The notes under the pieces were generated by a model, which saw nothing but the letters and a program-made list of their open reading frames with translations, was not told the origin of the DNA and ran no database searches. 64,000 nucleotides of DNA from Aquimarina algicola (GTDB lineage Bacteria; Bacteroidota; Bacteroidia; Flavobacteriales; Flavobacteriaceae): positions 62,001 through 126,000 of the forward strand of contig NZ_VFWZ01000008.1 of NCBI RefSeq assembly GCF_006443095.1, read 5' to 3'. Shown here one piece after another: positions 7,140-15,415 of this stretch. The number at the start of each line of letters is the position of its first letter. Positions within the stretch are counted from its first letter, which is position 1. The position numbers and the translations under genes are program-made.

Positions 7140-8957
7140 ATGAGTATCAAAATTAAACTACGAGTAGACGACAAAGAATACACTGTTGATCACATTGATA
7201 TGGGGTTTATACAGTACATTGACCCTACAGGTAGGCCTTGGGGCAAACCAAAAAATGATCTATTTACCTTTGAGATTCCCATAACCAATGCAGATGCCAC
7301 TTTTTTTGAATGGTCAATAGACCGCATCATGCAAAAAAATGCATACCTCGATTTTATCCCGGTACAAGAAAATACCAAAACCAGAAAGTTAGAATTACAT
7401 GAGTGCTATTGTGTAAAATGTACTTATCTCTTTAATGCCTCCAACAAAGAACCTTTTAAGGTAAGAGTACAACTAAGCCCTTCTAGGATTGTACACAATG
7501 GCGAAAATAAGTTTGAACAATGGTGGGCAACCCCACAACTACCCGAAGTAGAGGAACAGGAAGAAGTAGAAGAACAACAAGACCCTAGAATCATCAATAG
7601 TTATTGGGCTTATGATAGAGAAGGATTACAACCTTATACCTATAATAAGGATCAAAAAAACAATGTAGCATTGGGTACAACCATGTATTTTCATATACAA
7701 ACCCGATATCTTGAAGAAGATACAGTGCTAAACCTACAACTTTTTGATTATGACCGTTTTTTTTGGGCAGGGTTATCCGGTCATGATACAGATAAGTTTC
7801 CTAACAAACCTGTAAAAACACGAGCCATAGTAATGCTCGAAGAGGGCGAAGGGTTTAGAGGGCGTGCCGTAGCAGAGATACAACTATCTGAAACTTGGGA
7901 ACCTGTGATTAGAGAAGATACAGACAATATTGCCTACAATAATTTTGCAGCAGAACTGTATTGGGTTGTAAATTGTACAACCGGTGGGGCAAATATCACA
8001 AATGTAGAATTACCCGAAGGAGACGATAGTAAAGTATTGCGAGTTACCACCAATAATCGTAATCTATATTTCAAAAGTGGTTTTGGAGATATGAATTTAC
8101 CAGAATTAAGAAGTGGTAAAGATGGTTCGCCTATTTTTTTACTAAAAGCAGTACAAGACAAGGTAAAAGATAAAATAAAGGGTAAGGTCACCGAGCAAGT
8201 TACAAAAGCAATAAGCACAGTAGCTCAAAATAAAATTGATGATATTGTCCTTGCTAAACTTGCAGATGGTAACATTGTGATGAGTGATATGCAAGTGTAT
8301 AGACACCCCAATGCACCTATAAGAGCCAGACAAGTGTATGATAACGAGGGGCGGCTAAGAGAAGTAAACTCTCGCCATACCAGAGCGTTTAATAGAGATG
8401 GGCAACGAGTTGATGGCTCAACGAGTAATTATGATTTTTTTGCACAAGATGGTACCAAAGTCAAAATACTGGGCGGGATTAAACATGTAGCGGATCATTT
8501 TAGTTTGATGTCTGATATAGCAGGTGTAATCTCTTATGCAATGAGTGAAGATAGCCCATTTGACAAGCCTTTGAGCTTAAATGTATTGGTCGGGCTAGGG
8601 CTAGCCAACCCATTGACGATGCATTTTATCGTTGCTTTAGAAATAGCTGGTATCTTTGCACAAGAAATCAAAGCAGAACGAGACGAGGCAACAAATGCAG
8701 CACTACAACATGATCTAGATATCGCAAAGGCAAAAGGATATAGTGCTGTTTTAAATGAGATTGATGGACGTGATGAATATTTTTTAGACCCTTTTGATAT
8801 ACCTAATATTGATAAATTGCTATCAGGAAAAATAACAACATTACAAGAATTGATTGATCAAAACACTGATAAAAGAGATCAATGTAATATTCTATATAAA
8901 AAAGTTGAAAATAGTCAGGGAATACCTGTATACATAATAGAAACCATATTTTTTTAG
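7140..8957 (+). CDS. T6SS tube protein TssD fused to C-terminal effector
   Basis: 605 residues. Residues 1-130 match the Bacteroidota TssD (Hcp-like) tube protein: SIKIKLRVDDKEYTVDHI, DPTGRPWGKP, FFEWSID, the LHECYCVKCTYLFNASNK strand pair and the KVRVQLSPSRI end. TssD proteins are normally only about 130 residues, so the remaining 470 are an extension. A Glu-rich linker (133-147) leads to a beta-rich domain (about 150-330, AYDREG, VNCTTGGANITNV) of a kind seen in Bacteroidota secreted toxins. An amphipathic Lys-rich helix, a polar segment with HPNAPIRARQVYDNEGR, and a hydrophobic stretch SLNVLVGLGLANPLTMHF near 480-510 follow. Inference: a specialised effector loaded as part of the T6SS tube, perhaps membrane-acting. 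The next gene starts 2 bp after its stop. No other T6SS gene is in the window. Confidence 0.8.
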   Translation: MSIKIKLRVDDKEYTVDHIDMGFIQYIDPTGRPWGKPKNDLFTFEIPITNADATFFEWSIDRIMQKNAYLDFIPVQENTKTRKLELHECYCVKCTYLFNASNKEPFKVRVQLSPSRIVHNGENKFEQWWATPQLPEVEEQEEVEEQQDPRIINSYWAYDREGLQPYTYNKDQKNNVALGTTMYFHIQTRYLEEDTVLNLQLFDYDRFFWAGLSGHDTDKFPNKPVKTRAIVMLEEGEGFRGRAVAEIQLSETWEPVIREDTDNIAYNNFAAELYWVVNCTTGGANITNVELPEGDDSKVLRVTTNNRNLYFKSGFGDMNLPELRSGKDGSPIFLLKAVQDKVKDKIKGKVTEQVTKAISTVAQNKIDDIVLAKLADGNIVMSDMQVYRHPNAPIRARQVYDNEGRLREVNSRHTRAFNRDGQRVDGSTSNYDFFAQDGTKVKILGGIKHVADHFSLMSDIAGVISYAMSEDSPFDKPLSLNVLVGLGLANPLTMHFIVALEIAGIFAQEIKAERDEATNAALQHDLDIAKAKGYSAVLNEIDGRDEYFLDPFDIPNIDKLLSGKITTLQELIDQNTDKRDQCNILYKKVENSQGIPVYIIETIFF

Positions 8958-8959
8958 AA

Positions 8960-9607
8960 ATGAACACCAAAAATTATTTACATATTATATTCTTTTTTGT
9001 TTTGACTGCTTGTAGTCAAAACAAAAATGTTAATGCAGATACTAGTTTAAATATTATAGTAAATGAAACTAATGAACCTATTATACTTTGGTATAATATT
9101 GAAGCAGATGTAATAACAAGGGTAATGTTCCCTTACAATATAATGATGTATAACAAAACGAATAATGATTATGTAGTGAATTCTGTTAGGTATTTATATA
9201 GAAGACAAGATGATAATTACAGCGGAGGAATCGGAGGAGGTAAATTACATTACAAAACAAATGAAAACTTTTATTTATTTACAGATAATGGTAAGAGTTT
9301 TAAAATAAATCAAAAAGATAGTTTAGATTATTTGTTATATAGCTTGCATATTCTTAAAGAAAAAAACACAGAACAACAACAAGCATTAGAGATATACAAA
9401 GAAGAAATGAGAGCACAACAAAAAGACTCTATGCATGTGGGTACACTAAAACAGTTTAGAAAAAAACACCCCGAACTTACAGAGTATTTTTTAGAAAGAG
9501 ATTCAATACGAATTAGCTATAGAAAAAAAGATCAAGAAAAACCAAGACAATTTAGAATATCGGTTTCTGATAATGGTACTAGAGAAGTCAAATTAAAGAG
9601 TTGGTAG
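8960..9607 (+). CDS. Lipoprotein, probable immunity protein (paralogue A)
   Basis: 215 residues. The signal NYLHIIFFFVLTAC has a lipobox cysteine at about residue 18, so the protein is lipidated and probably faces the periplasm. Shared with the next gene: PIILWYN, the GGIGGGKL motif, KDSLDYLLYSLHILKEKN, and FRKKHP.LTEYFLE. It starts 2 bp after the TssD-effector stop, which indicates co-translation. Inference: it neutralises the effector in the periplasm of the producing cell. Family not known to me. Confidence 0.7.
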   Translation: MNTKNYLHIIFFFVLTACSQNKNVNADTSLNIIVNETNEPIILWYNIEADVITRVMFPYNIMMYNKTNNDYVVNSVRYLYRRQDDNYSGGIGGGKLHYKTNENFYLFTDNGKSFKINQKDSLDYLLYSLHILKEKNTEQQQALEIYKEEMRAQQKDSMHVGTLKQFRKKHPELTEYFLERDSIRISYRKKDQEKPRQFRISVSDNGTREVKLKSW

Positions 9608-10242
9608 TGATTACTAAAAACTATTTATACATCGTATTTCTATTTTTTCTAGCAGCTTGTGGTCAGAAAAAAAAATTAGATGTTGATTTAAAGATTGAAG
9701 TGAGAGAAATAGATAAACCGATTATACTTTGGTATAACGTAGAACATGATGTAGTAACAAGGGTTATGTTACCTTATAATGTAAAAATATTTAATAATAC
9801 TGATGATGACTATATTATAAAATCAGTTGATTATTTATATAGAGAAAAAAATAATTCAAGTGGAGGTATTGGCGGTGGTAAACTTTATTATAAGAATCGT
9901 AAAAACTCTTACTTAGGTGTAGATAATTTTAATAGATTGTCTATCAATAAAAAAGATAGTTTAGACTATTTACTATATAGCTTACATATTCTTAAAGAAA
10001 AAAATGTAGAGCAACAAAAAACGCTAGAGGTTTATAAAAAGCAAATGAGAGCGCAGAAAAAAGACTCTATGCATATCACCAAATTAGAAGAGTTTAGAAA
10101 AAAACACCCAAAACTTACGGAGTATTTCTTAGAAAGTGATTTGATACGGGTAGATTATAGAAAAGAAAATAGTGATAAAACACGAAGATTTGACACCAAT
10201 GTCCTAACCAAAGAACAAAAAGAAATCAAGTTAAAATATTAG
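9607..10242 (+). CDS. Lipoprotein, probable immunity protein (paralogue B)
   Basis: 211 residues. The GTG at 9607 overlaps the TAG of the previous gene by one base; it is chosen because ITKNYLYIVF then aligns with NTKNYLHIIF of paralogue A. The lipobox is LAAC. Identity to paralogue A is high across the whole length (ILWYN.E.DV.TRVM.PYN, SLDYLLYSLHILKEKN). This is a tandem duplication, as is common where immunity genes track variant toxins. Confidence 0.7.
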   Translation: MITKNYLYIVFLFFLAACGQKKKLDVDLKIEVREIDKPIILWYNVEHDVVTRVMLPYNVKIFNNTDDDYIIKSVDYLYREKNNSSGGIGGGKLYYKNRKNSYLGVDNFNRLSINKKDSLDYLLYSLHILKEKNVEQQKTLEVYKKQMRAQKKDSMHITKLEEFRKKHPKLTEYFLESDLIRVDYRKENSDKTRRFDTNVLTKEQKEIKLKY

Positions 10243-10339
10243 TTTAGATAAAATAGATGGTAATTTGTATGGTCTGGGAAATAATGGAAAGATTGTAACT
10301 TTAAAAGAAAATATTCAATATGCGAAGTATGCTTATTGA
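10235..10339 (+). pseudogene. Toxin C-terminal remnant 1
   Basis: An in-frame stretch without start codon reads DGNLYGLGNNGKIVTLKE...KYAY and stops at 10337-10339. It ends 20 bp inside the next immunity-like gene, which is how toxin and immunity genes typically overlap. Inference: the 3' end of a former toxin module displaced by the present one. Confidence 0.5.
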
Positions 10340-10610
10340 TATCAAAATTTTATTTAGGTCAATTTTGTTATCGATATTAATGTTTTTTGTAGTGTCTTTT
10401 TTAACAGTGCTTATTTCTATCATTAATCCTAAAGTCGATAATAGTTTAGATATTGGATTTCCATTAATTTATTACAATAGATTTTTTATTTCCGATTGTA
10501 TACGTTTTAGTTGGAATGGAATATATCTAGTTTTTGATTTTATAATTATTTGGGTAATTACTCTTATAATATATCTTTTATTGAAAAAATATAAACCTAT
10601 TAAAAGATAA
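10320..10610 (+). CDS. Small membrane protein, possible orphan immunity
   Basis: 96 residues with two long hydrophobic segments (ILFRSILLSILMFFVVSFLT and GIYLVFDFIIIWVITLIIYL) joined by a polar loop with YYNRFFISDCIRFSW; basic C-terminus. It starts within the remnant of a lost toxin gene and is followed at its stop by a second remnant. The position suggests an immunity protein for a membrane-targeting toxin. No family recognised. Confidence 0.55.
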   Translation: MRSMLIDIKILFRSILLSILMFFVVSFLTVLISIINPKVDNSLDIGFPLIYYNRFFISDCIRFSWNGIYLVFDFIIIWVITLIIYLLLKKYKPIKR

Positions 10611-10709
10611 TTCCCTTGCTGGTCGAAGTTTTTAACTTGTGACTTGCATAATCATTTTGATAATCCAAACTCAATAAATAATACACCTCATTGGGGTATA
10701 AAAAATTAG
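10611..10709 (+). pseudogene. Toxin C-terminal remnant 2
   Basis: The frame continues from 10611 without a start and reads DLHNHFDNPNSINNTPHWGI before a stop at 10707-10709, 2 bp before the next gene. The His-rich HNHFDNP...PHWG end resembles the C-termini of nuclease or peptidase-like polymorphic toxins. It is too short to name an activity. Confidence 0.5.
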
Positions 10710-10711
10710 AT

Positions 10712-11263
10712 ATGATTTATAAGATAGTTATTTTCTTTGCATGTTTGTTGATAGGTATTTTTAGTTTAATAAAATTACTTCTTAACAAAAAGTTTATTCC
10801 AAAATATTATATTCCTACTTTTCTAACAATTCTTACTTCTGTATTATTTTTGGCTTTTATTTATAAAGAACCATATCGGTTTAGAAAAGCAGATGTTTTT
10901 ACTTTTTCGGTTTTACATAAAAATAGAACTGATAAAGGTTTAATAGACGTTTCTAAGCCTCCATATACTGATATAAAGAAGACTTTAGGTGGAGAGAATA
11001 AGGATTTTTTTCAGGTTGCTTATTTAGAACCTAGACTTCCTTTATTTCAAATTCTTTATTACAAAGATGAAATGATCGAAGCAAATACTTATGTAATAGA
11101 TAAAGACACTTTGTATATAGAATATGACCACAAAAAGAATAAGGTTCTAAAATCAAGATATAAGAATAATCCTATCAATTTAAAGAAAGCTTATCAGTTA
11201 TTAGAAAATCAAAATTTATTTAAAGGTAAATTCTACAATACTGATATATCTAAATTAGATTAA
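10712..11263 (+). CDS. Membrane protein, possible orphan immunity
   Basis: 183 residues from the ATG at 10712, preferred to the TTG at 10691 because the latter lies inside the toxin remnant. Two N-terminal hydrophobic segments (IVIFFACLLIGIFSLIKLLL and IPTFLTILTSVLFLAFIY) are followed by about 125 mostly polar residues, including EPRLPLFQILYYKDEM. The family is unknown. The context - between two toxin remnants - suggests immunity. Confidence 0.55.
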   Translation: MIYKIVIFFACLLIGIFSLIKLLLNKKFIPKYYIPTFLTILTSVLFLAFIYKEPYRFRKADVFTFSVLHKNRTDKGLIDVSKPPYTDIKKTLGGENKDFFQVAYLEPRLPLFQILYYKDEMIEANTYVIDKDTLYIEYDHKKNKVLKSRYKNNPINLKKAYQLLENQNLFKGKFYNTDISKLD

Positions 11264-11431
11264 TGGAGCTACAAAACCAGAAAGTTAGATTTACACGAGT
11301 GCTATTGTGTAAAATGTACTTATCTCTTTAATGCGTCCAACAAAGAATCTTTTAAGGCAAGAGTACAACAAAGCCCATGTAATCCCAATAGAAAATTTTT
11401 AGAAAAGAAGCCTATTTTAAACAATAGGTAA
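11264..11431 (+). pseudogene. Fragment of a second tssD gene
   Basis: Bases 11273-11376 match 7377-7480 of the intact TssD-effector gene at 98 of 104 positions with no gap, in the same reading frame (HECYCVKCTYLFNASNK). The 5' half of the tube domain and all of the junction to an effector are missing; the frame runs on through unrelated sequence to a stop at 11429. This is a relic of recombination or of a second TssD-toxin cassette. Confidence 0.85.
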
Positions 11432-11455
11432 AGATGGTCTTGATCATTGAAGTAA

Positions 11456-11518
11456 ACAAAAATGACTTGGGAAGAATATAAAATGAAATTGAAGAATAAT
11501 GAGAAAAACAAAAAATAG
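11456..11518 (+). pseudogene. Toxin C-terminal remnant 3
   Basis: A short open stretch reads MTWEEYKMKLKNNEKNKK and stops at 11516, overlapping the start (11499) of the next immunity-like lipoprotein gene by 20 bp. The overlap is the same as that of remnant 1 with its neighbour. Confidence 0.4.
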
Positions 11519-12332
11519 AATAATAAAAATAGTTGTTTTTTGTCTGTTGATACATCTATGTATAAGTAGTTGTAAAACAACTGAAAGAGTAGATTATTTT
11601 ATACCTGAAAGTGAATATTCAGCTTTAGAAGAAATTCCTGAAAATCTAGGTAGAGCAAACGAGATATTAAATACTACTTTTTCTGACAGTTTAAAGAATC
11701 TTGTTCGAAATGCTGATAATGATACAATTATAAATATTGTATATCCATATTCATTAGATTATTTAGTAGAGGATAGTCCTCCTATGTTTGTTTGGTATAA
11801 TAAAATAAAGAATAAAAGAAAAGGAAAAGAAAAGAATACAAGATTTGTAAAATACTTAAATAGAAATGGTATAGAAGATATTGATCTTATAAATGAAGTT
11901 GTACTAGTTGCTTTTAAGAATTACTTAAATAAACAAGATACCCCACATAAAGAATTACTAAAGCAATATCGATCAAAGCAAAAAGTGATAGATGCGCGAG
12001 AAAAAACACGGTTTATAACCGATACTCTTTTTGGAGTTTATATCCCAAAAGATATAGAAGATTGTTTGGTACAATTAGACAAAGTTTTAGGTGATGCAAC
12101 ACAGCAAAAAGCAGTTGATTGGTCAGAAAACAATTTTGTTTCTACAGCTTATTTATCTATAGGTTATAGAATAAGAAACCGTTGGCAAATTACAAATGGT
12201 TCAAGGTTGAGTAAATATTTTAGTAAACTTGGGGTCAGAGACCCAGAAGAAGTTACCAGCATTATTTTTACCAGCTACTCCCGATATAAAAAAGGGAAAC
12301 CGATATTATTTAAAGAACAAATAAAACAATAA
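11499..12332 (+). CDS. DUF6794-like lipoprotein, probable immunity
   Basis: 277 residues. The signal IIKIVVFCLLIHLCISSC has a lipobox cysteine near residue 25. The C-terminal half (from about 180: VYIPKDIEDCLVQLDKVLGD, IRNRWQITNGSRLSKYFSKL, then GVRDPEEVTSIIFTSY) has the pattern of DUF6794, a family often placed next to polymorphic toxins. The N-terminal half has a weaker version of the same arrangement (PENLGRANEIL, VWYNKIKN, FVKYLNRNGIEDIDLINEV), suggesting an internal duplication. It lies directly behind a tssD fragment and a toxin remnant. Confidence 0.65.
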   Translation: MRKTKNRIIKIVVFCLLIHLCISSCKTTERVDYFIPESEYSALEEIPENLGRANEILNTTFSDSLKNLVRNADNDTIINIVYPYSLDYLVEDSPPMFVWYNKIKNKRKGKEKNTRFVKYLNRNGIEDIDLINEVVLVAFKNYLNKQDTPHKELLKQYRSKQKVIDAREKTRFITDTLFGVYIPKDIEDCLVQLDKVLGDATQQKAVDWSENNFVSTAYLSIGYRIRNRWQITNGSRLSKYFSKLGVRDPEEVTSIIFTSYSRYKKGKPILFKEQIKQ

Positions 12333-12481
12333 TACCCTTGATTGTTAGAGTAAAAACAAATAAATAAAAAAATGAGAAAGTTACTCTTAAATATTGTATA
12401 GTAAGTAGCCAAAACATTTATTTGCTTCCATTGCTCATTACTTCAATTTAATTAAACCTTTTATTTACAAAAAATTAAAAA

Positions 12482-13231
12482 ATGAAATATATAGTATTAA
12501 TAGCTTGTTTGTATTCGTCTTTAGCATTTACACAAACTTTTATTTTTGAAGATGAAATCACTACAAAGGATTTTGGTAAAAGATTCTTTCATTATAAAAA
12601 AAACAAAAAAGAATTACTAGAAGGGTATTATAAAATCGGTTATGATGATGGCTCTTACATCCTAATAAATTTTGTAAAAGGAGAATACGACGGTAAATTT
12701 ATTGCATATCACGAAAACGGAAACCTAAAGGCTACTTCGTTTTTTAAGGATGGTTTAAAACACGGGAAAGAAACTTTTTACAATGATAAGGAAATAAAAA
12801 TCCAGGAAAATAATTTTAAAAATGGCAAAACACACGGCGATCAATTGGATTATACAGAGCAAGGAAAATTGATTAGTGTGCAAACCTATAAAAACGGCAA
12901 AAGACACGGAAAATGGTTAAGACATTTTATAAGTACTTATAAAGGTCTAAAAGGGACAAGAGTTGAATATTATAAAGACGATAATCCTGTTGGTCATTGG
13001 ATAGAAAAATTTGAAAATGGCCAGATATACGAAGAAAAAATATATACAGCGCCCAAAGATTACACACATAAGAAATATTATGAAAATCAAACTTTGGCTA
13101 TCGAATCTGTCTATGTTAACAATAAAATTGATTCAAAAAAGAAATATAATATTACGGGAGAATTAGTTATAGAAGAAATGTATAGAAATGGGCAGCTTGT
13201 GAAGGAAATTAAGCACAACTCAAAAAAATAA
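12482..13231 (+). CDS. Secreted MORN-repeat (YwqK-type) protein
   Basis: 249 residues with signal peptide MKYIVLIACLYSSLAFTQTF. From about residue 45 there are repeated MORN_2 units (EGYYKIGYDDG, GKFIAYHENGNLKATSFFKD, GKETFYNDKEIK, GKWLRHF). Such proteins are annotated as YwqK-family antitoxins and are common as toxin-neutralising partners. It is the last + strand gene of the immunity series. Specific partner unknown. Confidence 0.7.
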   Translation: MKYIVLIACLYSSLAFTQTFIFEDEITTKDFGKRFFHYKKNKKELLEGYYKIGYDDGSYILINFVKGEYDGKFIAYHENGNLKATSFFKDGLKHGKETFYNDKEIKIQENNFKNGKTHGDQLDYTEQGKLISVQTYKNGKRHGKWLRHFISTYKGLKGTRVEYYKDDNPVGHWIEKFENGQIYEEKIYTAPKDYTHKKYYENQTLAIESVYVNNKIDSKKKYNITGELVIEEMYRNGQLVKEIKHNSKK

Positions 13232-13309
13232 TTCAGAGTATTTATACTTTAGAATGCGATATGTATTTGGGATAATCTCTTTGTGGTTCCATCGTTTTTT
13301 TACTCGATA

Positions 13310-13395
13310 ATCGAGATTTAAATGTTCCGAGGCTTGTCTCGAAGTCAAAAGTCAGTTCTCTTCGAATGCCTCGTGAGCTTGTTCTGAGGTTCTTT
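13310..13395. repeat. Dispersed CGAGGCTTGTCTCGAAG-type repeat
   Basis: Non-coding stretch with TCGATAATCGA, CCGAGGCTTGTCTCGAAG and GCCTCGTGAGCTTGTTCTGAGG. It resembles intergenic palindromic repeats seen across flavobacterial genomes and differs in base composition from its surroundings. It marks the border between the + strand immunity series and the minus-strand genes. Confidence 0.5.
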
Positions 13396-13487
13396 ACTTT
13401 TTTTAATGAGATACATTGATGTAAAGACTACGGTAAGTAACACACTAGCTAAGATAATTAGTGTTTTCATAAACAATATTTTTGAGA

Positions 13488-14276
13488 TTAAATTAATTTC
13501 AACCAATCACTATGTTCTTCTGCTACAAATTTGAGTTGTGCTGGTGGTATGGTTGTATTAGCTTCTATCCAGGCTCTTAATTCGGCTTCCCGTTCTTCAA
13601 GACTTTGGTCTTGTCGTTTATCATACCAGTAGTTTTCTTTTGAATCACCTTTGCCTCTGTACCTTAATTCGTTTCGTCTTACACCATCAAACCCCACAAA
13701 AGGGACATCACGAAGTTGAATCTTAAAGTCATATTTAAATTCTTCATCTCCCATATACGCCAATGCTACTTTACCTGTCCAGTCTATATCATAATGATAA
13801 GGCATATCGGTTTTTGCCGAGCTGAAGGAAATATTGTGATATCCTACCGCATCATGTCCCAGCACATAGCAATGAAAGGCCAGATCATCAAATGAAATAC
13901 CACCCCAGTTTTTGTCTTCTGGTGGTGGATTGTCTAAGGCTATGGTTAAACTGTCTAGCGTATCTAATGCAAAGGGTATTTTATGGTCGCCCAAAAGATG
14001 ATATTCGTTTGGCTGGATATGGCAAGAATGATAGTTGAGCCAGCCGGCCATCATTTGCCAATTGTCTTCAATGCCTTTATCGTAAAGGGCGTCATCATAG
14101 GTTTTTTCTCTTTCGCGTGTGGCTTCCCAACCTTCTTTTGCATAATAATCTTCTGATTTTATGCTTAAATGCAACAATACACGATCGGATTTTAATACGC
14201 CGTACAGCTTTACCTCTTTGATTGCATGCCCCTCTGGCCAGGGATTGTTTTTAAACCAGATGCGATTTTGTGTCAT
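13488..14276 (-). CDS. Hypothetical protein, 262 residues
   Basis: Soluble, no signal peptide, unusually rich in aromatic and acidic residues (NNPWPEGHAI, GWLNYHSCHIQPNEYHLLGD, LDNPPPEDKNWGGISFDDLA), with a charged C-terminal helix. Family not recognised. Last gene of a four-gene minus-strand cluster (13488-16009) placed opposite the toxin locus; 1 bp separates it from the gene before it. Inference only: the cluster may be a further immunity or accessory set. Confidence 0.6.
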   Translation of the reverse strand: MTQNRIWFKNNPWPEGHAIKEVKLYGVLKSDRVLLHLSIKSEDYYAKEGWEATREREKTYDDALYDKGIEDNWQMMAGWLNYHSCHIQPNEYHLLGDHKIPFALDTLDSLTIALDNPPPEDKNWGGISFDDLAFHCYVLGHDAVGYHNISFSSAKTDMPYHYDIDWTGKVALAYMGDEEFKYDFKIQLRDVPFVGFDGVRRNELRYRGKGDSKENYWYDKRQDQSLEEREAELRAWIEANTTIPPAQLKFVAEEHSDWLKLI

Positions 14277-14277
14277 T

Positions 14278-14778
14278 TTATTCTTTTTTTACACTTGCAT
14301 TAAACAAATTTTTTATAAAACGTTTTGCAACATTGGCTTCTATCCCAACGCCAAGAATTACCATAAGTGCCACTATACCTAACATCCCGAAGGGAATAAG
14401 CGTAAGCGGCTCAAAAACCTCTGAAGTCACAATTATAGATATCGAAACTAAACTTGCGATACACGCAAAAACAAAAAAGAACCCAATGAATATCAAAGCA
14501 ACAGGATTGGGTTTTACACTCAATTCGATATTGATATTTGCGCCATCTGGTGTGATCACTCCTTTAATTTCAGGCAAGAAATGATTGCGATAACCGATGA
14601 TTCTTTTTATTATAAAAATATGTCCTTCTATCCTTCCCGAATAAGGTTTATGTGATGAATCACCCATAAATACTTTCATAGGATGTGGACGCGTATCTTG
14701 CACCACATCTTGCAAGCGTTCTAGCGCTTCTTCTTGATGGATTGTTGATGTAAATATGGTTTTTTTAAATATGTTCAT
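14278..14778 (-). CDS. Membrane protein, 166 residues
   Basis: A polar N-terminal half (to about residue 85) is followed by two hydrophobic segments, PVALIFIGFFFVFACIASLV and LTLIPFGMLGIVALMVILGV, and a basic C-terminus. Its ATG overlaps the end of the upstream gene by 14 bp, so translation is probably coupled. Function unknown. Confidence 0.6.
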   Translation of the reverse strand: MNIFKKTIFTSTIHQEEALERLQDVVQDTRPHPMKVFMGDSSHKPYSGRIEGHIFIIKRIIGYRNHFLPEIKGVITPDGANINIELSVKPNPVALIFIGFFFVFACIASLVSISIIVTSEVFEPLTLIPFGMLGIVALMVILGVGIEANVAKRFIKNLFNASVKKE

Positions 14779-15409
14779 GATGAATCCAACGTATTAATTG
14801 CTTCAAAGTTCCAGTATTCGACCACTTTGTAAATTCTGTTTTTGATTTATATTTTTCCTGAATTAGGATATAATTCATTAAATGTTTTACAATGATTTTA
14901 TTGTTGTTATCATGCCGGATTTCTTTTAAAAAAGGAATCGTATTATATCCTGCCTGAGCAGCATAAAAAAGTTCAGCTTCGTCATACTGATCCATAGGTT
15001 TATTGAACTCTTGTTGAAGCCAGGCATCAAAAAAGTTGTCAATAGCGCTTATTTCTTTAGCAGAAAATGTGTTTTGATAATCAAATTTGGCAAATTCTCG
15101 ATGCACGTATTCTACAAAAGAAAAACTGAAGTCCGGATTTTCGATAGTAGTAAGCTCTAGCACTCGCGGTACAAAATATTTGTAGATGTCATTGCCAAAT
15201 GGGATGATATTGCAAGATTCTATAAGCGCGCCAAAAATATGATCATTTAGTTTTTGTAAAGGGATGTTTAAAAGATAATGCTCATCGGTAGTACTAAAGC
15301 AAGAAACACAAGGATAATCGATCACCCGTTGTGGTGCCGGGTAGCTCGAAAATACCTGATAAAGATGCTCAATAGTAGTATGTAACGCTGTGGTATTCGT
15401 ATCCTGCAT
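14765..15409 (-). CDS. Hypothetical protein, 214 residues
   Basis: A soluble helical protein. An N-terminal segment with YPAPQRVIDYPCVSCFSTTD carries a CxxC pair, and the middle part has ALIESCNIIPFGNDIYKYFV followed by PRVLEL. This recalls a widespread uncharacterised family found in small operons of many bacteria, but I cannot name it. It lies 6 bp after the preceding gene of the cluster. Confidence 0.6.
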   Translation of the reverse strand: MQDTNTTALHTTIEHLYQVFSSYPAPQRVIDYPCVSCFSTTDEHYLLNIPLQKLNDHIFGALIESCNIIPFGNDIYKYFVPRVLELTTIENPDFSFSFVEYVHREFAKFDYQNTFSAKEISAIDNFFDAWLQQEFNKPMDQYDEAELFYAAQAGYNTIPFLKEIRHDNNNKIIVKHLMNYILIQEKYKSKTEFTKWSNTGTLKQLIRWIHHEHI

Positions 15410-15415
15410 TGTCTT

